DNA of 64,000 bases from Halictus rubicundus (Eukaryota; Arthropoda; Insecta; Hymenoptera; Halictidae). Positions 51,561 through 63,434 of this stretch are shown here, piece after piece. Position 1 is the stretch's first letter. Each line of letters begins with the position of its first letter. The notes under the pieces were generated by a model that saw only the letters and a program-made list of their open reading frames with translations, was not told where the DNA came from and ran no database searches. The position numbers and the translations under genes were made by a program. Location of the stretch: contig NW_027488644.1 of assembly GCF_050948215.1 (NCBI RefSeq), positions 62,001 to 126,000 of the forward strand, written 5' to 3'.

Positions 51561-53490
51561 GAGGATAGGACAGGATAGAGGATAGGATAGGATAGAGGAT
51601 AGGATAGGATAGGATGGAGGATAGGATAGGATAGAGTATAGGATAGGATAGAGAATAGAATACGATAGAGGATAGGATAGGATAGAGGATAGGATAGTAT
51701 AGAGAATAGAATAGGATAGAGGATAGGATAGGATTGAGGATAGGATAGGATAGATGATAGGATAGAGGATTGGATGGGATAGAGGATACGATACGATAGA
51801 GGATAGGATAATATAGAGGGTAGGATAGAGAATTGGATGGCACAGAGGATACGATACGATACAGGATAGGATAGGATAGAGGATAGGATAGTATAGAGGA
51901 TAGGATAGGATAGAGGATAGGATAGGATAGAGGATAGGATAGGATAGAGGATAGGATAGGATAGAGGATAGGATAGGATAGAGGATAGGATAGGATAGAG
52001 GATAGGATAGGATAGAGGATAGGATAGGATAGACGATAGGATAGGGGATTGGATAGGATAGAGGATATGATAGGATAGAGGATAGGATAGGATGGAGGAT
52101 AGGATGGAGGATAGGATAGGATAGAGGATATGATAAGCTAGGATAGAGGATAGGATATTATAGAGGATAGGATAGGATAGAGGATAGGATAGTATAGAGA
52201 ATAGAATAGGATAGAGGATAGGATAGGATTGAGGATAGGATAGGATAGATGATAGGATAGAGGTTTGGATAGGATAGAGGATACGATACGATAGAGGATA
52301 GGATAGGATAGATGATAGGATAGGATAGAGGATAGGATAGGATAGAGGATATGACAAGCTAGGATAGAGGATAGGATAGGATTGAGGATAGGATAGGATA
52401 GAGGATAGGATAGGATAGAGGATAGGATAGGATAGAGGATAGGATAGAGGATTGGATAGGATTGAGGATATTATGGGATAGAGGATAGGATAGGATAGGA
52501 TAGGATAGAGGATAGGATAGGATAGAGGATATGATAAGCTAGGATAGAGGATAGGATAGGATTGAGGATAGGATAGAATAGAGTACAGGATAGTATAGAG
52601 GTTAAGATAATATAGAGAATAGGATAGGATAGAGGATAGGACAGGATAGAGGATAGGATAGGATAGAGGATAGGATAGGATAGAGGATAGGATAGGATAG
52701 ATGATAGGATAGAGGATTGGATAGGATAGAGGATACGATACGATAGAGGATAAGATAGGATAGAGGGTAGGATAGAGAATAGGATAAGGATAGAGGATAC
52801 GATACGATAGAGGATAGGATAGGATAGAGGATGGGATAGGACAGAGGATAGGATAGGATAGAGGATAGAATAGGATAGAGGATAGGATAGGATTGAGGAT
52901 AGGATAGGATAGATGATAAGATAGAGGATTGGATAGGATAGAGGATACGATACGATAGAGGATAGGATAGGATAGAGGGTAGGATAGAGAATTGAATAGG
53001 ATTGAGGATAATATGGGATAGAGGATAGGATAGGATAGGATAGGATAGAGGATAAGATAGAATAGAGTACAGGATAGTATAGAGGATAAGATAATATAGA
53101 GAATAGGATAGGTTAGAGGATAGGACAGGATAGAGGATAGGATAGGATAGAGGATAGGATAGTATAGAGAATAGAATAGGATAGAGGATAGGATAGGATT
53201 GAGGATAGGATAGGATAGATGATAGGATAGAGGATTGGATAGGATAGAGGATAGGATACGATAGAGGATAGGATAGGATAGAGGGTAGGATAGAGAATTG
53301 GATGGGATAGAGGATACGATACGATAGAGGATAGGATAGGATAGAGGATGGGATAGGACAGAGGATAGGATAGGATAGAGGATTGAATAGGATAGAGGAT
53401 AGGATAGGATTGAGGATAGGATAGGATAGATGATAGGATAGAGGATTGGATAGGATAGAGGATACGATACGATAGAGGATAGGATAGGAT
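51561..53490 (+). repeat. HOR-D copy 1
   Basis: Matches 53856-55904. The offset is 2,295 bp at GAGGATAGGACAGG (51561 and 53856), at GATATTATGGG (52467 and 54762) and at GGATAAGG. It is 2,278 between about 51896 and 52132, because each copy has one monomer the other lacks. From about 53056 the offset becomes 2,414, because 119 bp present at 55.35-55.47 kb is missing here, including an ATATATG cassette. Confidence 0.85.
51896..52031 (+). repeat. Run of eight perfect consensus monomers, HOR-D sister
   Basis: Eight identical 17-bp units lie between the same GATACAGG and GACGATAGG flanks as the run at 54174. They are preceded by one extra variant unit ending AGTATA at 51879-51895. That extra monomer changes the offset between the two HOR-D copies from 2,295 to 2,278 bp. 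Confidence 0.93.
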
Positions 53491-53519
53491 AGAGGATAGG
53501 ATAGGACAGAGGATAGGAT

Positions 53520-53859
53520 AGGATATATGATATTATAGGATGGAGGATACGATATTATAGAGGATAGTATAGGATAGAGGGTAGGATAGGATATAGGGTA
53601 GGATAGAGAATTGGATAGGATAGAGGATACGATACGATAGAGGATAGGATAGGATAGAGGATAGGATAGGACAGAGGATAGGATAGGATAGAGGATAGGA
53701 TAGGACAGAGGATAGGATAGGATATATGATATTATAGGATGGAGGATACGATATTATAGAGGATAGTATAGGATAGAGGGTAGGATAGGATATAGGGTAG
53801 GATAGAGAATTGGATAGGATAGAGGATACGATACGATAGAGGATAGGATAGGATAGAGG
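53520..53859 (+). repeat. 199-bp direct tandem duplication
   Basis: The block beginning TATATGATATTATAGG at 53524 is repeated at 53723 with the same following order: GATACGATATTATA, AGTATA, GAGGGTAGGATAGG, ATATAGGGTAGG, ATTGG, twin CpG. Other regions have the block singly (56079, 58340, 59673). Confidence 0.82.
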
Positions 53860-55904
53860 ATAGGACAGGATAGAGGATAGGATAGGATAGAGGATAGGAT
53901 AGGATAGGATGGAGGATAGGATAGGATAGAGTATAGGATAGGATAGAGAATAGAATACGATAGAGGATAGGATAGGATAGAGGATAGGATAGTATAGAGA
54001 ATAGAATAGGATAGAGGATAGGATAGGATTGAGGATAGGATAGGATAGATGATAGGATAGAGGATTGGATGGGATAGAGGATACGATACGATAGAGGATA
54101 GGATAGCATAGAGGGTAGGATAGAGAATTGGATGGCATAGAGGATACGATACGATACAGGATAGGATAGGATAGAGGATAGGATAGGATAGAGGATAGGA
54201 TAGGATAGAGGATAGGATAGGATAGAGGATAGGATAGGATAGAGGATAGGATAGGATAGAGGATAGGATAGGATAGAGGATAGGATAGGATAGAGGATAG
54301 GATAGGATAGACGATAGGATAGGGGATTGGATAGGATAGAGGATATGATAGGATAGAGGATAGGATAGGATGGAGGATAGGATGGAGGATAGGATAGGAT
54401 AGAGGATATGATAAGCTAGGATAGAGGATAGGATAGGATAGAGGATAGGATAGGATAGAGGATAGGATAGGATAGAGGATAGGATAGTATAGAGAATAGA
54501 ATAGGATAGAGGATAGGATAGGATTGAGGATAGGATAGGATAGATGATAGGATAGAGGTTTGGATAGGATAGAGGATACGATACGATAGAGGATAGGATA
54601 GGATAGATGATAGGATAGGATAGAGGATAGGATAGGATAGAGGATATGATAAGCTAGGATAGAGGATAGGATAGGATTGAGGATAGGATAGGATAGAGGA
54701 TAGGATAGGATAGAGGATAGGATAGGATAGAGGATAGGATAGAGAATTGGATAGGATTGAGGATATTATGGGATAGAGGATAGGATAGGATAGGATAGGA
54801 TAGAGGATAGGATAGGATAGAGGATATGATAAGCTAGGATAGAGGATAGGATAGGATTGAGGATACGATAGAATAGAGTACAGGATAGTATAGAGGATAA
54901 GATAATATAGAGAATAGGATAGGATAGAGGATAGGACAGGATAGAGGATAGGATAGGATAGAGGATAGGATAGGATAGAGGATAGGATAGGATAGATGAT
55001 AGGATAGAGGATTGGATAGGATAGAGGATACGATACGATAGAGGATAAGATAGGATAGAGGGTAGGATAGAGAATTGGATAAGGATAGAGGATACGATAC
55101 GATAGAGGATAGGATAGGATAGAGGATGGGATAGGACAGAGGATAGGATAGGATAGAGGATAGAATAGGATAGAGGATAGGATAGGATTGAGGATAGGAT
55201 AGGATAGATGATAAGATAGAGGATTGGATAGGATAGAGGATACGATACGATAGAGGATAGGATAGGATAGAGGGTAGGATAGAGAATTGAATAGGATTGA
55301 GGATAATATGGGATAGAGGATAGGATAGGATAGGATAGGATAGAGGATAAGATAGGATATATGATATTATAGGATGGAGGATACGATATTATAGAGGATA
55401 GGATAGGGTAGAGAATAGGATAAGATAGAGGATAGGATAGGGTAGAGGATAGGATAAGATAGAGGATAGGATAGAATAGAGTACAGGATAGTATAGAGGA
55501 TAAGATAATATAGAGAATAGGATAGGTTAGAGGATAGGACAGGATAGAGGATAGGATAGGATAGAGGATAGGATAGTATAGAGAATAGAATAGGATAGAG
55601 GATAGGATAGGATTGAGGATAGGATAGGATAGATGATAGGATAGAGGATTGGATAGGATAGAGGATAGGATACGATAGAGGATAGGATAGGATAGAGGGT
55701 AGGATAGAGAATTGGATGGGATAGAGGATACGATACGATAGAGGATAGGATAGGATAGAGGATGGGATAGGACAGAGGATAGGATAGGATAGAGGATTGA
55801 ATAGGATAGAGGATAGGATAGGATTGAGGATAGGATAGGATAGATGATAGGATAGAGGATTGGATAGGATAGAGGATACGATACGATAGAGGATAGGATA
55901 GGAT
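53856..55904 (+). repeat. HOR-D copy 2
   Basis: Homologue of 51561-53490, retaining the 119-bp ATATATG-containing stretch. It carries the eight-monomer run at 54174 and GGATAATATGGG at 55299. One 12-bp unit reads GAGAATTGG (near 54743) where copy 1 has GAGGATTGG. Confidence 0.85.
54174..54309 (+). repeat. Run of eight perfect consensus monomers
   Basis: Eight consecutive identical 17-bp units begin at 54174, 54191, 54208, 54225, 54242, 54259, 54276 and 54293. This is the clearest place to define the monomer. The run is bounded on the left by a GATACAGG variant unit and on the right by a GACGATAGGATA unit. The same flanks enclose one or two monomers elsewhere in the window, so this looks like a local expansion. 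Confidence 0.95.
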
Positions 55905-56232
55905 AGAGGGTAGGATAGAGAATTGAATAGGATTGAGGATATTATGGGATAGAGGAAAGGATAGGATAGGATAGGATAGAGGATAGGATAGGATAGAGGA
56001 TAGGATAGGATAGAGGATAGGATAGGTTAGAGGATAGGATAGGATAGAGGATAGGATAGGACAGAGGATAGGATAGGATATATGATATTATTGGATGGAG
56101 GATACGATATTATAGAGGATAGTATAGGATAGAGGGTAGGATAGGATATAGGGTAGGATAGAGAATTGGATAGGATAGAGGATACGATACGATAGAGGAT
56201 AGGATAGGATAGAGGATAGGATAGGACAGAGG
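54925..56232 (+). repeat. Left member of 2,261-bp offset pair (HOR-D)
   Basis: Repeated at 57186-58493. The offset is 2,261 at GGACAGG (54934 and 57195), GGATAATATGGG (55299 and 57560), TATATGATATTA (55358 and 57619) and the second TATATG (56079 and 58340). 2,261 is 133 x 17. Confidence 0.85.
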
Positions 56233-57185
56233 ATAGGATAGGATAGAGGATAGGATATGACAGAGGATAGGATAGGATAGAGGGTAGGATAGAGAATTGG
56301 ATGGCATAGAGGATACGATACGATACAGGATAGGATAGGATAGAGGATAGGATAGGATAGAGGATAGGATAGGATAGAGGATAGGATAGGATAGAGGATA
56401 GGATAGGATAGAGGATAGGATAGGATAGAGGATAGGATAGGATAGAGGATAGGATAGGATAGAGGATAGGATAGTATAGAGAATAGAATAGGATAGAGGA
56501 TAGGATAGGATTGAGGATAGGATAGGATAGATGATAGGATAGAGGTTTGGATAGGATAGAGGATACGATACGATAGAGGATAGGATAGGATAGATTATAG
56601 GATAGGATAGAGGATAGGATAGGATAGAGGATATGATAAGCTAGGATAGAGGATAGGATAGGATTGAGGATAGGATAGGATAGAGGATAGGATAGGGTAG
56701 AGGATAAGATACGATAGAGGATAGGATAGGATAGAGTACAGGATAGTATAGAGGATAAGATAATATAGAGAATAGGATAGGATAGAGGATAGGACAGGAT
56801 GGAGGATAGGATAGGATAGAGTAAAGGATAGTATAGAGGATAAGATAATATAGAGAATAGGATAGGATAGAGGATAGGACAGGATAGAGGATAGGATAGG
56901 ATAGAGGATAGGATAGGATGGAGGATAGGATGGAGGATAGGATAGGATAGAGGATAGGATAGGATAGAGGATAGGATAGTATAGAGAATAGAATAGGATA
57001 GAGGATAGGATAGGATTGAGGATAGGATAGGATAGATGATAGGATAGAGGTTTGGATAGGATAGAGGATACGATACGATAGAGGATAGGATAGGATAGAT
57101 GATAGGATAGGATAGAGGATAGGATAGGATAGAGGATATGATAAGCTAGGATAGAGGATAGGATAGGATTGAGGATAGGATAGGA
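56233..57185 (+). repeat. Rearranged HOR-D interior
   Basis: Contains the seven-monomer run, a GGATTATAGG form of the GATGATAGG unit (near 56594), and a stretch at 56.70-57.14 kb matching 51.09-51.53 kb. Compared with 54.1-54.9 kb it lacks one GTAC cassette after the second GATAAGCTAGG. It is therefore a D copy patched from an older segment. Confidence 0.7.
56343..56461 (+). repeat. Run of seven perfect consensus monomers
   Basis: Seven identical 17-bp units start at 56343 and follow the GATACAGG variant. Unlike the eight-unit runs, this one ends in a monomer with AGTATA rather than the GACGATAGG unit. The right-hand junction was therefore changed by a different exchange. Confidence 0.93.
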
Positions 57186-58493
57186 TAGAGGATAGGACAG
57201 GATAGAGGATAGGATAGGATAGAGGATAGGATAGGATAGAGGATAGGATAGGATAGATGATAGGATAGAGGATTGGATAGGATAGAGGATACGATACGAT
57301 AGAGGATAAGATAGGATAGAGGGTAGGATAGAGAATTGGATAAGGATAGAGGATACGATACGATAGAGGATAGGATAGGATAGAGGATGGGATAGGACAG
57401 AGGATAGGATAGGATAGAGGATAGAATAGGATAGAGGATAGGATAGGATTGAGGATAGGATAGGATAGATGATAAGATAGAGGATTGGATAGGATAGAGG
57501 ATACGATACGATAGAGGATAGGATAGGATAGAGGGTAGGATATAGAATTGAATAGGATTGAGGATAATATGGGATAGAGGATAGGATAGGATAGGATAGT
57601 ATAGAGGATAAGATAGGATATATGATATTATAGGATGGTGGATACGATATTATAGAGGATAGGATAGGGTAGAGAATAGGATAAGATAGAGGATAGGATA
57701 GGGTAGAGGATAGGATAAGATAGAGGATAGGATAGAATAGAGTACAGGATAGTATAGAGGATAAGATAATATAGAGAATAGGATAGGTTAGAGGATAGGA
57801 CAGGATAGAGGATAGGATAGGATAGAGGATAGGATAGTATAGAGAATAGAATAGGATAGAGGATAGGATAGGATTGAGGATAGGATAGGATAGATGATAG
57901 GATAGAGGATTGGATAGGATAGAGGATAGGATACGATAGAGGATAGGATAGGATAGAGGGTAGGATAGAGAATTGGATGGGATAGAGGATACGATACGAT
58001 AGAGGATAGGATAGGATAGAGGATGGGATAGGACAGAGGATAGGATAGGATAGAGGATTGAATAGGATAGAGGATAGGATAGGATTGAGGATAGGATAGG
58101 ATAGATGATAGGATAGACGATTGGATAGGATAGAGGATACGATACGATAGAGGATAGGATAGGATAGAGGGTAGGATAGAGAATTGAATAGGATTGAGGA
58201 TATTATGGGATAGAGGATAGGATAGGATAGGATAGGATAGAGGATAGGATAGGATAGAGGATAGGATAGGATAGAGGATAGGATAGGTTAGAGGATAGGA
58301 TAGGATAGAGGATAGGATAGGACAGAGGATAGGATAGGATATATGATATTATAGGATGGAGGATACGATATTATAGAGGATAGTATAGGATAGAGGGTAG
58401 GATAGGATATAGGGTAGGATAGAGAATTGGATAGGATAGAGGATACGATACGATAGAGGATAGGATAGGATAGAGGATAGGATAGGACAGAGG
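57186..58493 (+). repeat. Right member of 2,261-bp offset pair (HOR-D copy 3)
   Basis: Homologue of 54925-56232. Private variants include GGTGGATACG (near 57638), TATAGAATTG (57541) and GACGATTGG (near 58107). The last 545 bp (57950-58494) recur again at 59283-59827. Confidence 0.84.
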
Positions 58494-59282
58494 ATATTAT
58501 AGGATAGAGGATAGGATAGGATAGGGGATAGTATAGGATAGAGGATAGAATAGGATAGGATAGAGGATAGGATAGGATATATGATATTATTGGATGGAGG
58601 ATACGATATTATAGAGGATAGGATAGGGTAGAGGATAGGATAAGATAGAGGATAGGATAGGGTAGAGGATAGGATAGAATAGAGTACAGGATAGTATAGA
58701 GGATAAGATAATATAGAGAATATGATAGGATAGATGATAGGACATGATAGAGGATAGGATAGGATAGAGGATAGGATAGGATTGAGGATAGGATAGGATA
58801 GATGATAGGATAGAGGATTGGATAGGATAGAGGATACGATACGATAGAGGATAGGATAGGATAGAGGGTAGGATAGAGAATTGAATAGGATTGAGGATAT
58901 TATAGGATAGAGGATAGGATAGGATAGGATAGGATAGAGGATAGGATAGGGTAGATGATAGGAGAAGATGGAGGATAGGATAGAATAGAGTACAGGATAG
59001 TATAGAGGATAAGATAATATAGAGAATAGGATAGGATAGAGGATAGGACAGGATAGAGGATAGGATAGGATAGAGGATAGGATAGGATGGAGGATAGGAT
59101 GGAGGATAGGATAGGATAGAGGATATGATAAGCTAGGATAGAGGATAGGATAGGATAGAGGATAGGATAGTATAGAGAATAGAATAGGATAGAGGATAGG
59201 ATAGGATTGAGGATAGGATAGGATAGATGACAGGATAGAGGTTTGGATAGGATAGACGATACGATACGATAGAGGATAGGAT
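58494..59282 (+). repeat. Segment between 1,333-bp repeats
   Basis: Ordinary monomers with GGATATTATAGG, GGGGATAGTATAGG, ATATATGATATTATTGG at 58578, a GTAC cassette and GGACATGATAGAGG. The TATTGG landmark recurs at 59911 (1,333 bp). From 58729 the offset drops to 1,231, a loss of 102 bp (6 x 17) in the later copy. Confidence 0.75.
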
Positions 59283-59827
59283 AGGATAGAGGGTAGGATA
59301 GAGAATTGGATGGGATAGAGGATACGATACGATAGAGGATAGGATAGGATAGGGGATGGGATAGGACAGAGGATAGGATAGGATAGAGGATTGAATAGGA
59401 TAGAGGATAGGATAGGATTGAGGATAGGATAGGATAGATGATAGGATAGAGGATTGGATAGGATAGAGGATACGATACGATAGAGGATAGGATAGGATAG
59501 AGGGTAGGATAGAGAATTGAATAGGATTGAGGATATTATGGGATAGAGGATAGGATAGGATAGGATAGGATAGAGGATAGGATAGGATAGAGGATAGGAT
59601 AGGATAGAGGATAGGATAGGTTAGAGGATAGGATATGATAGAGGATAGGATAGGACAGAGGATAGGATAGGATATATGATATTATAGGATGGATGATACG
59701 ATATTATAGAGGATAGTATAGGATAGAGGGTAGGATAGGATATAGGGTAGGATAGAGAATTGGATAGGATAGAGGATACGATACGATAGAGGATAGGATA
59801 GGATAGAGGATAGGATAGGACAGAGGA
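59283..59827 (+). repeat. Right member of 1,333-bp offset pair
   Basis: Homologue of 57950-58494, sharing GGATGGGATAGGACAGAGG (58021 and 59354) and TATATGATATTATAGG (58340 and 59673). Private changes are GGGGATGGG and GGATGATACG. Confidence 0.82.
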
Positions 59828-59959
59828 TAGGATAGGATAGAGGATAGGATAGGATAGGGGATAGGATAGGATAGAGGATAGAATAGGATAGGATAGAGGA
59901 TAGGATAGGATATATGATATTATTGGATGGAGGATACGATATTATAGAGGATAGGATAG

Positions 59960-61087
59960 GATAGATGATAGGACATGATAGAGGATAGGATAGGATAGAG
60001 GATAGGATAGGATTGAGGATAGGATAGGATAGATGATAGGATAGAGGATTGGATAGGATAGAGGATACGATACGATAGAGGATAGGATAGGATAGAGGGT
60101 AGGATAGAGAATTGAATAGGATTGAGGATATTATAGGATAGAGGATAGCATAGGATAGGATAGGATAGAGGATAGGATAGGGTAGATGATAGGAGACGAT
60201 AGAGGATAGGATAGAATAGAGCACAGGATAGTATAGAGGATAAGATAATATAGAGAATAGGATAGGATAGAGGATAGGACAGGATAGAGGATAGGACAGG
60301 ATAGAGGATAGGATAGGATAGAGGATTGGATAGGATAGAGGATACGATACGATAGAGGATAAGATAGCATAGAGGGTAGGATAGAGAATTGGATGGGATA
60401 GAGGATAAGATACGATAGAGGATAGGATAGGATAGAGGATGGGATAGGACAGAGGATAGGATAGGATAGAGGATAGAATAGGATAGAGGATAGGATAGGG
60501 TAGAGGATAGGATAGAATAGAGTACAGGATAGTATAGAGGATAAGATAATATAGAGAATAGGATAGGATAGATGATAGGACATGATAGAGGATAGGATAG
60601 GATAGAGGATAGGATAGGATTGAGGATAGGATAGGATAGATGATAGGATAGAGGATTGGATAGGATAGAGGATACGATACGATAGAGGATAGGATAGGAT
60701 AGAGGGTAGGATAGAGAATTGAATAGGATTGAGGATATTATAGGATAGAGGATAGGATAGGATAGGATAGGATAGAGGATAGGATAGGGTAGATTATAGG
60801 AGAAGATAGAGGATAGGATAGAATAGAGCACAGGATAGTATAGAGGATAAGATAATATAGAGAATAGGATAGGATAGAGGATAGGACAGGATAGAGGATA
60901 GGAGAGGATAGAGGATAGGATAGGATAGAGGATTGGATAGGATAGAGGATACGATACGATAGAGGATAAGATAGCATAGAGGATAGGATAGAGAATTGGA
61001 TGGGATAGAGGATAAGATACGATAGAGGATAGGATAGGATAGAGGATGGGATAGGACAGAGGATAGGATAGGATAGAGGATAGAATA
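59960..61087 (+). repeat. Tandem pair at 607-bp offset
   Basis: GATAGATGATAGGACATG at 59960 recurs at 60567, and GAGCAC at 60219 recurs at 60826. Each copy holds ATTGAATAGG, GATTATAGG or GATGATAGG with GGAGA, the GAGCAC cassette, GATAAGATAGC and GATAAGATACG. A more distant third copy follows, with GAGCAC at 61613. Confidence 0.8.
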
Positions 61088-63434
61088 GGATAGAGGATAG
61101 GATAGGATTGAGGATAGGATAGGATAGAGGATATTATAGGATAGGGGATAGGATATAATAGAGGATAGGATAGGATAGAGGATAGAATAGGATAGGATTG
61201 AGGATAGGATAGGATAGATGATAGGATAGAGGATTGGATAGGATAGAGGATAGGATAGGATAGAGGGTAGGATAGAGAATTGAATAGGATTGAGGATATT
61301 ATGGGATAGAGGATAGGATAGGATAGGATAGGATAGAGGATAGGATATGGTAGAGGATAGGATATAATAGAGGATAGGATAGGATAGAGGATAGAATAGG
61401 ATAGGATTGAGGATAGGATAGGATAGATGATAGGATAGAGGATTGGATAGGATAGAGGATACGATACGATAGAGGATAGCATAGGATAGAGGGTAGGATA
61501 GAGAATTGAATTGGATTGAGGATATTATAGGATAGAGGATAGGATAGGATAGGATAGGATAGAGGATAGGATAGGGTAGATGATAGGATAAGATAGAGGA
61601 TAGGATAGAATAGAGCACAGGATAGTATAGAGGATAAGATAGTATAGAGAATAGGATAGGATAGAGGATAGGACAGGATAGAGGATAGGATAGGATAGAG
61701 GATAGGATAGGATAGAGGATAGGATAGGATATAGGATAGAATAGGATAGATGATAGGATAGAGGATTGGATAGGATAGAGGATACGATACGATAGAGGAT
61801 AAGATAGGATAGAGGGTAGGATAGAGAATTGGATGGGATAGAGGATAAGATACGATAGAGGATAGGATAGGATAGAGGATGGGATAGGACAGAGGATAGG
61901 ATAGGATAGAGGATAGAATAGGATAGAGGATAGGATAGGATTGAGTATAGGATAGGATAGAGGATAGGATAGGATAGAGGATAGGATATAATAGAGGATA
62001 GGATAGGATAGAGGATAGAATAGGATAGGATTGAGGATAGGATAGGATAGAGGATTGGATAGGATAGAGGATACGATACGATAGAGGATAGGATAGGATA
62101 GAGGGTAGGATAGAGAATTGAATAGGATTGAGGATATTATAGGATAGAGGATATTATAGGATAGAGGATAGGATAGGATAGGATAGGATACAGGATAGGA
62201 TAGGCTAGATGATAGGATAAGATAGAATATAGGATAGAATAGAGCACAGGATAGTATAGAGGATAAGATAATATAGAGAATAGGATAGGATAGAGGATAG
62301 GACAGGATAGAGGATAGGATAGGATAGAGGATAGGATAGGATAGAGGATAGGATAGGATATAGGATAGAATAGGATAGATGATAGGATAGAGGATTGGAT
62401 AGGATAGAGGATACGATACGATAGAGGATAAGATAGGATAGAGGGTAGGATAGAGAATTGGATGGGATAGAGGATAAGATACGATAGAGGATAGGATAGG
62501 ATAGAGGGTAGGATAGAGAATTGAATAGGATTGAGGATATTATGGGATAGAGGATAGGATAGGATAGGATAGGATAGAGGATAGGATATGGTAGAGGATA
62601 GGATAAGATAGAGGATAGGATAGAATAGAGTACAGGATAGTATAGAGGATAAGATTATATAGAGAATAGGATAGGATAGAGGATAGGACACGATAGAGGA
62701 TAGGATAGGATAGAGGATAGGACAGGATAGAGGATAGGATAGGATAGAGGATAGGATAGGATAGAGGATAGGATAGGATATAGGATAGAATAGGATAGAT
62801 GATAGGATAGAGGATTGGATAGGATAGAGGATACGATACGATAGAGGATAAGATAGGATAGAGGGTAGGATAGAGAATTGGATGGGATAGAGGATAAGAT
62901 ACGATAGAGGATAGGATAGGATAGAGGATAGGACAGGATAGAGGATAGGATAGGATAGAGGATAGGATAGGATAGAGGATAGGATAGGATATAGGATAGA
63001 ATAGGATAGATGATAGGATAGAGGATTGGATAGGATAGAGGATACGATACGATAGAGGATAAGATAGGATAGAGGGTAGGATAGAGAATTGGATGGGATA
63101 GAGGATAAGATACGATAGAGGATAGGATAGGATAGAGGATGGGATAGGACAGAGGATAGGATAGGATAGAGGATAGAATAGGATAGAGGATAGGATAGGA
63201 TTGAGTATAGGATAGGATAGAGGATAGGATAGGATAGAGGATAGGATATAATAGAGGATAGGATAGGATAGAGGGTAGAATAGGATAGGATTGAGGATAG
63301 GATAGGATAGATGATAGGATAGAGGATTGGATAGGATAGAGGATACGATACGATAGAGGATAGGATAGGATAGAGGGTAGGATAGAGAATTGAATAGGAT
63401 TGAGGATATTATAGGATAGAGGATAGGATAGGAT
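61088..63434 (+). repeat. Short-period modules with ATAGGATAGAATAGG landmark
   Basis: The module from ATAGGATAGAATAGG through GATGATAGG, twin CpG, GATAAGATAGG, GAGGGTAGG, ATTGGATGGG and GATAAGATACG starts at 61731, 62360, 62780 and 62991, with a fifth at 63435. Spacings are 629, 420, 211 and 444 bp, so partial copies of the module have been amplified repeatedly. GATATAATAGAGG and GGATTGAGTATAGG also recur here. Confidence 0.78.

Noticed and set aside
50035..51843. 602-codon reverse-strand open frame, and similar ones at 24927-26111, 59920-61482, 62540-63928 and 45109-46452
   Set aside because: The peptides contain almost only I, L, P, S and Y with occasional N, T, F, R, V, M, C, H, Q and A, in a 17-residue period imposed by three 17-bp monomers. 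Stops and starts coincide with satellite variants, overlapping frames are equally open, and no domain, signal or codon bias is present.
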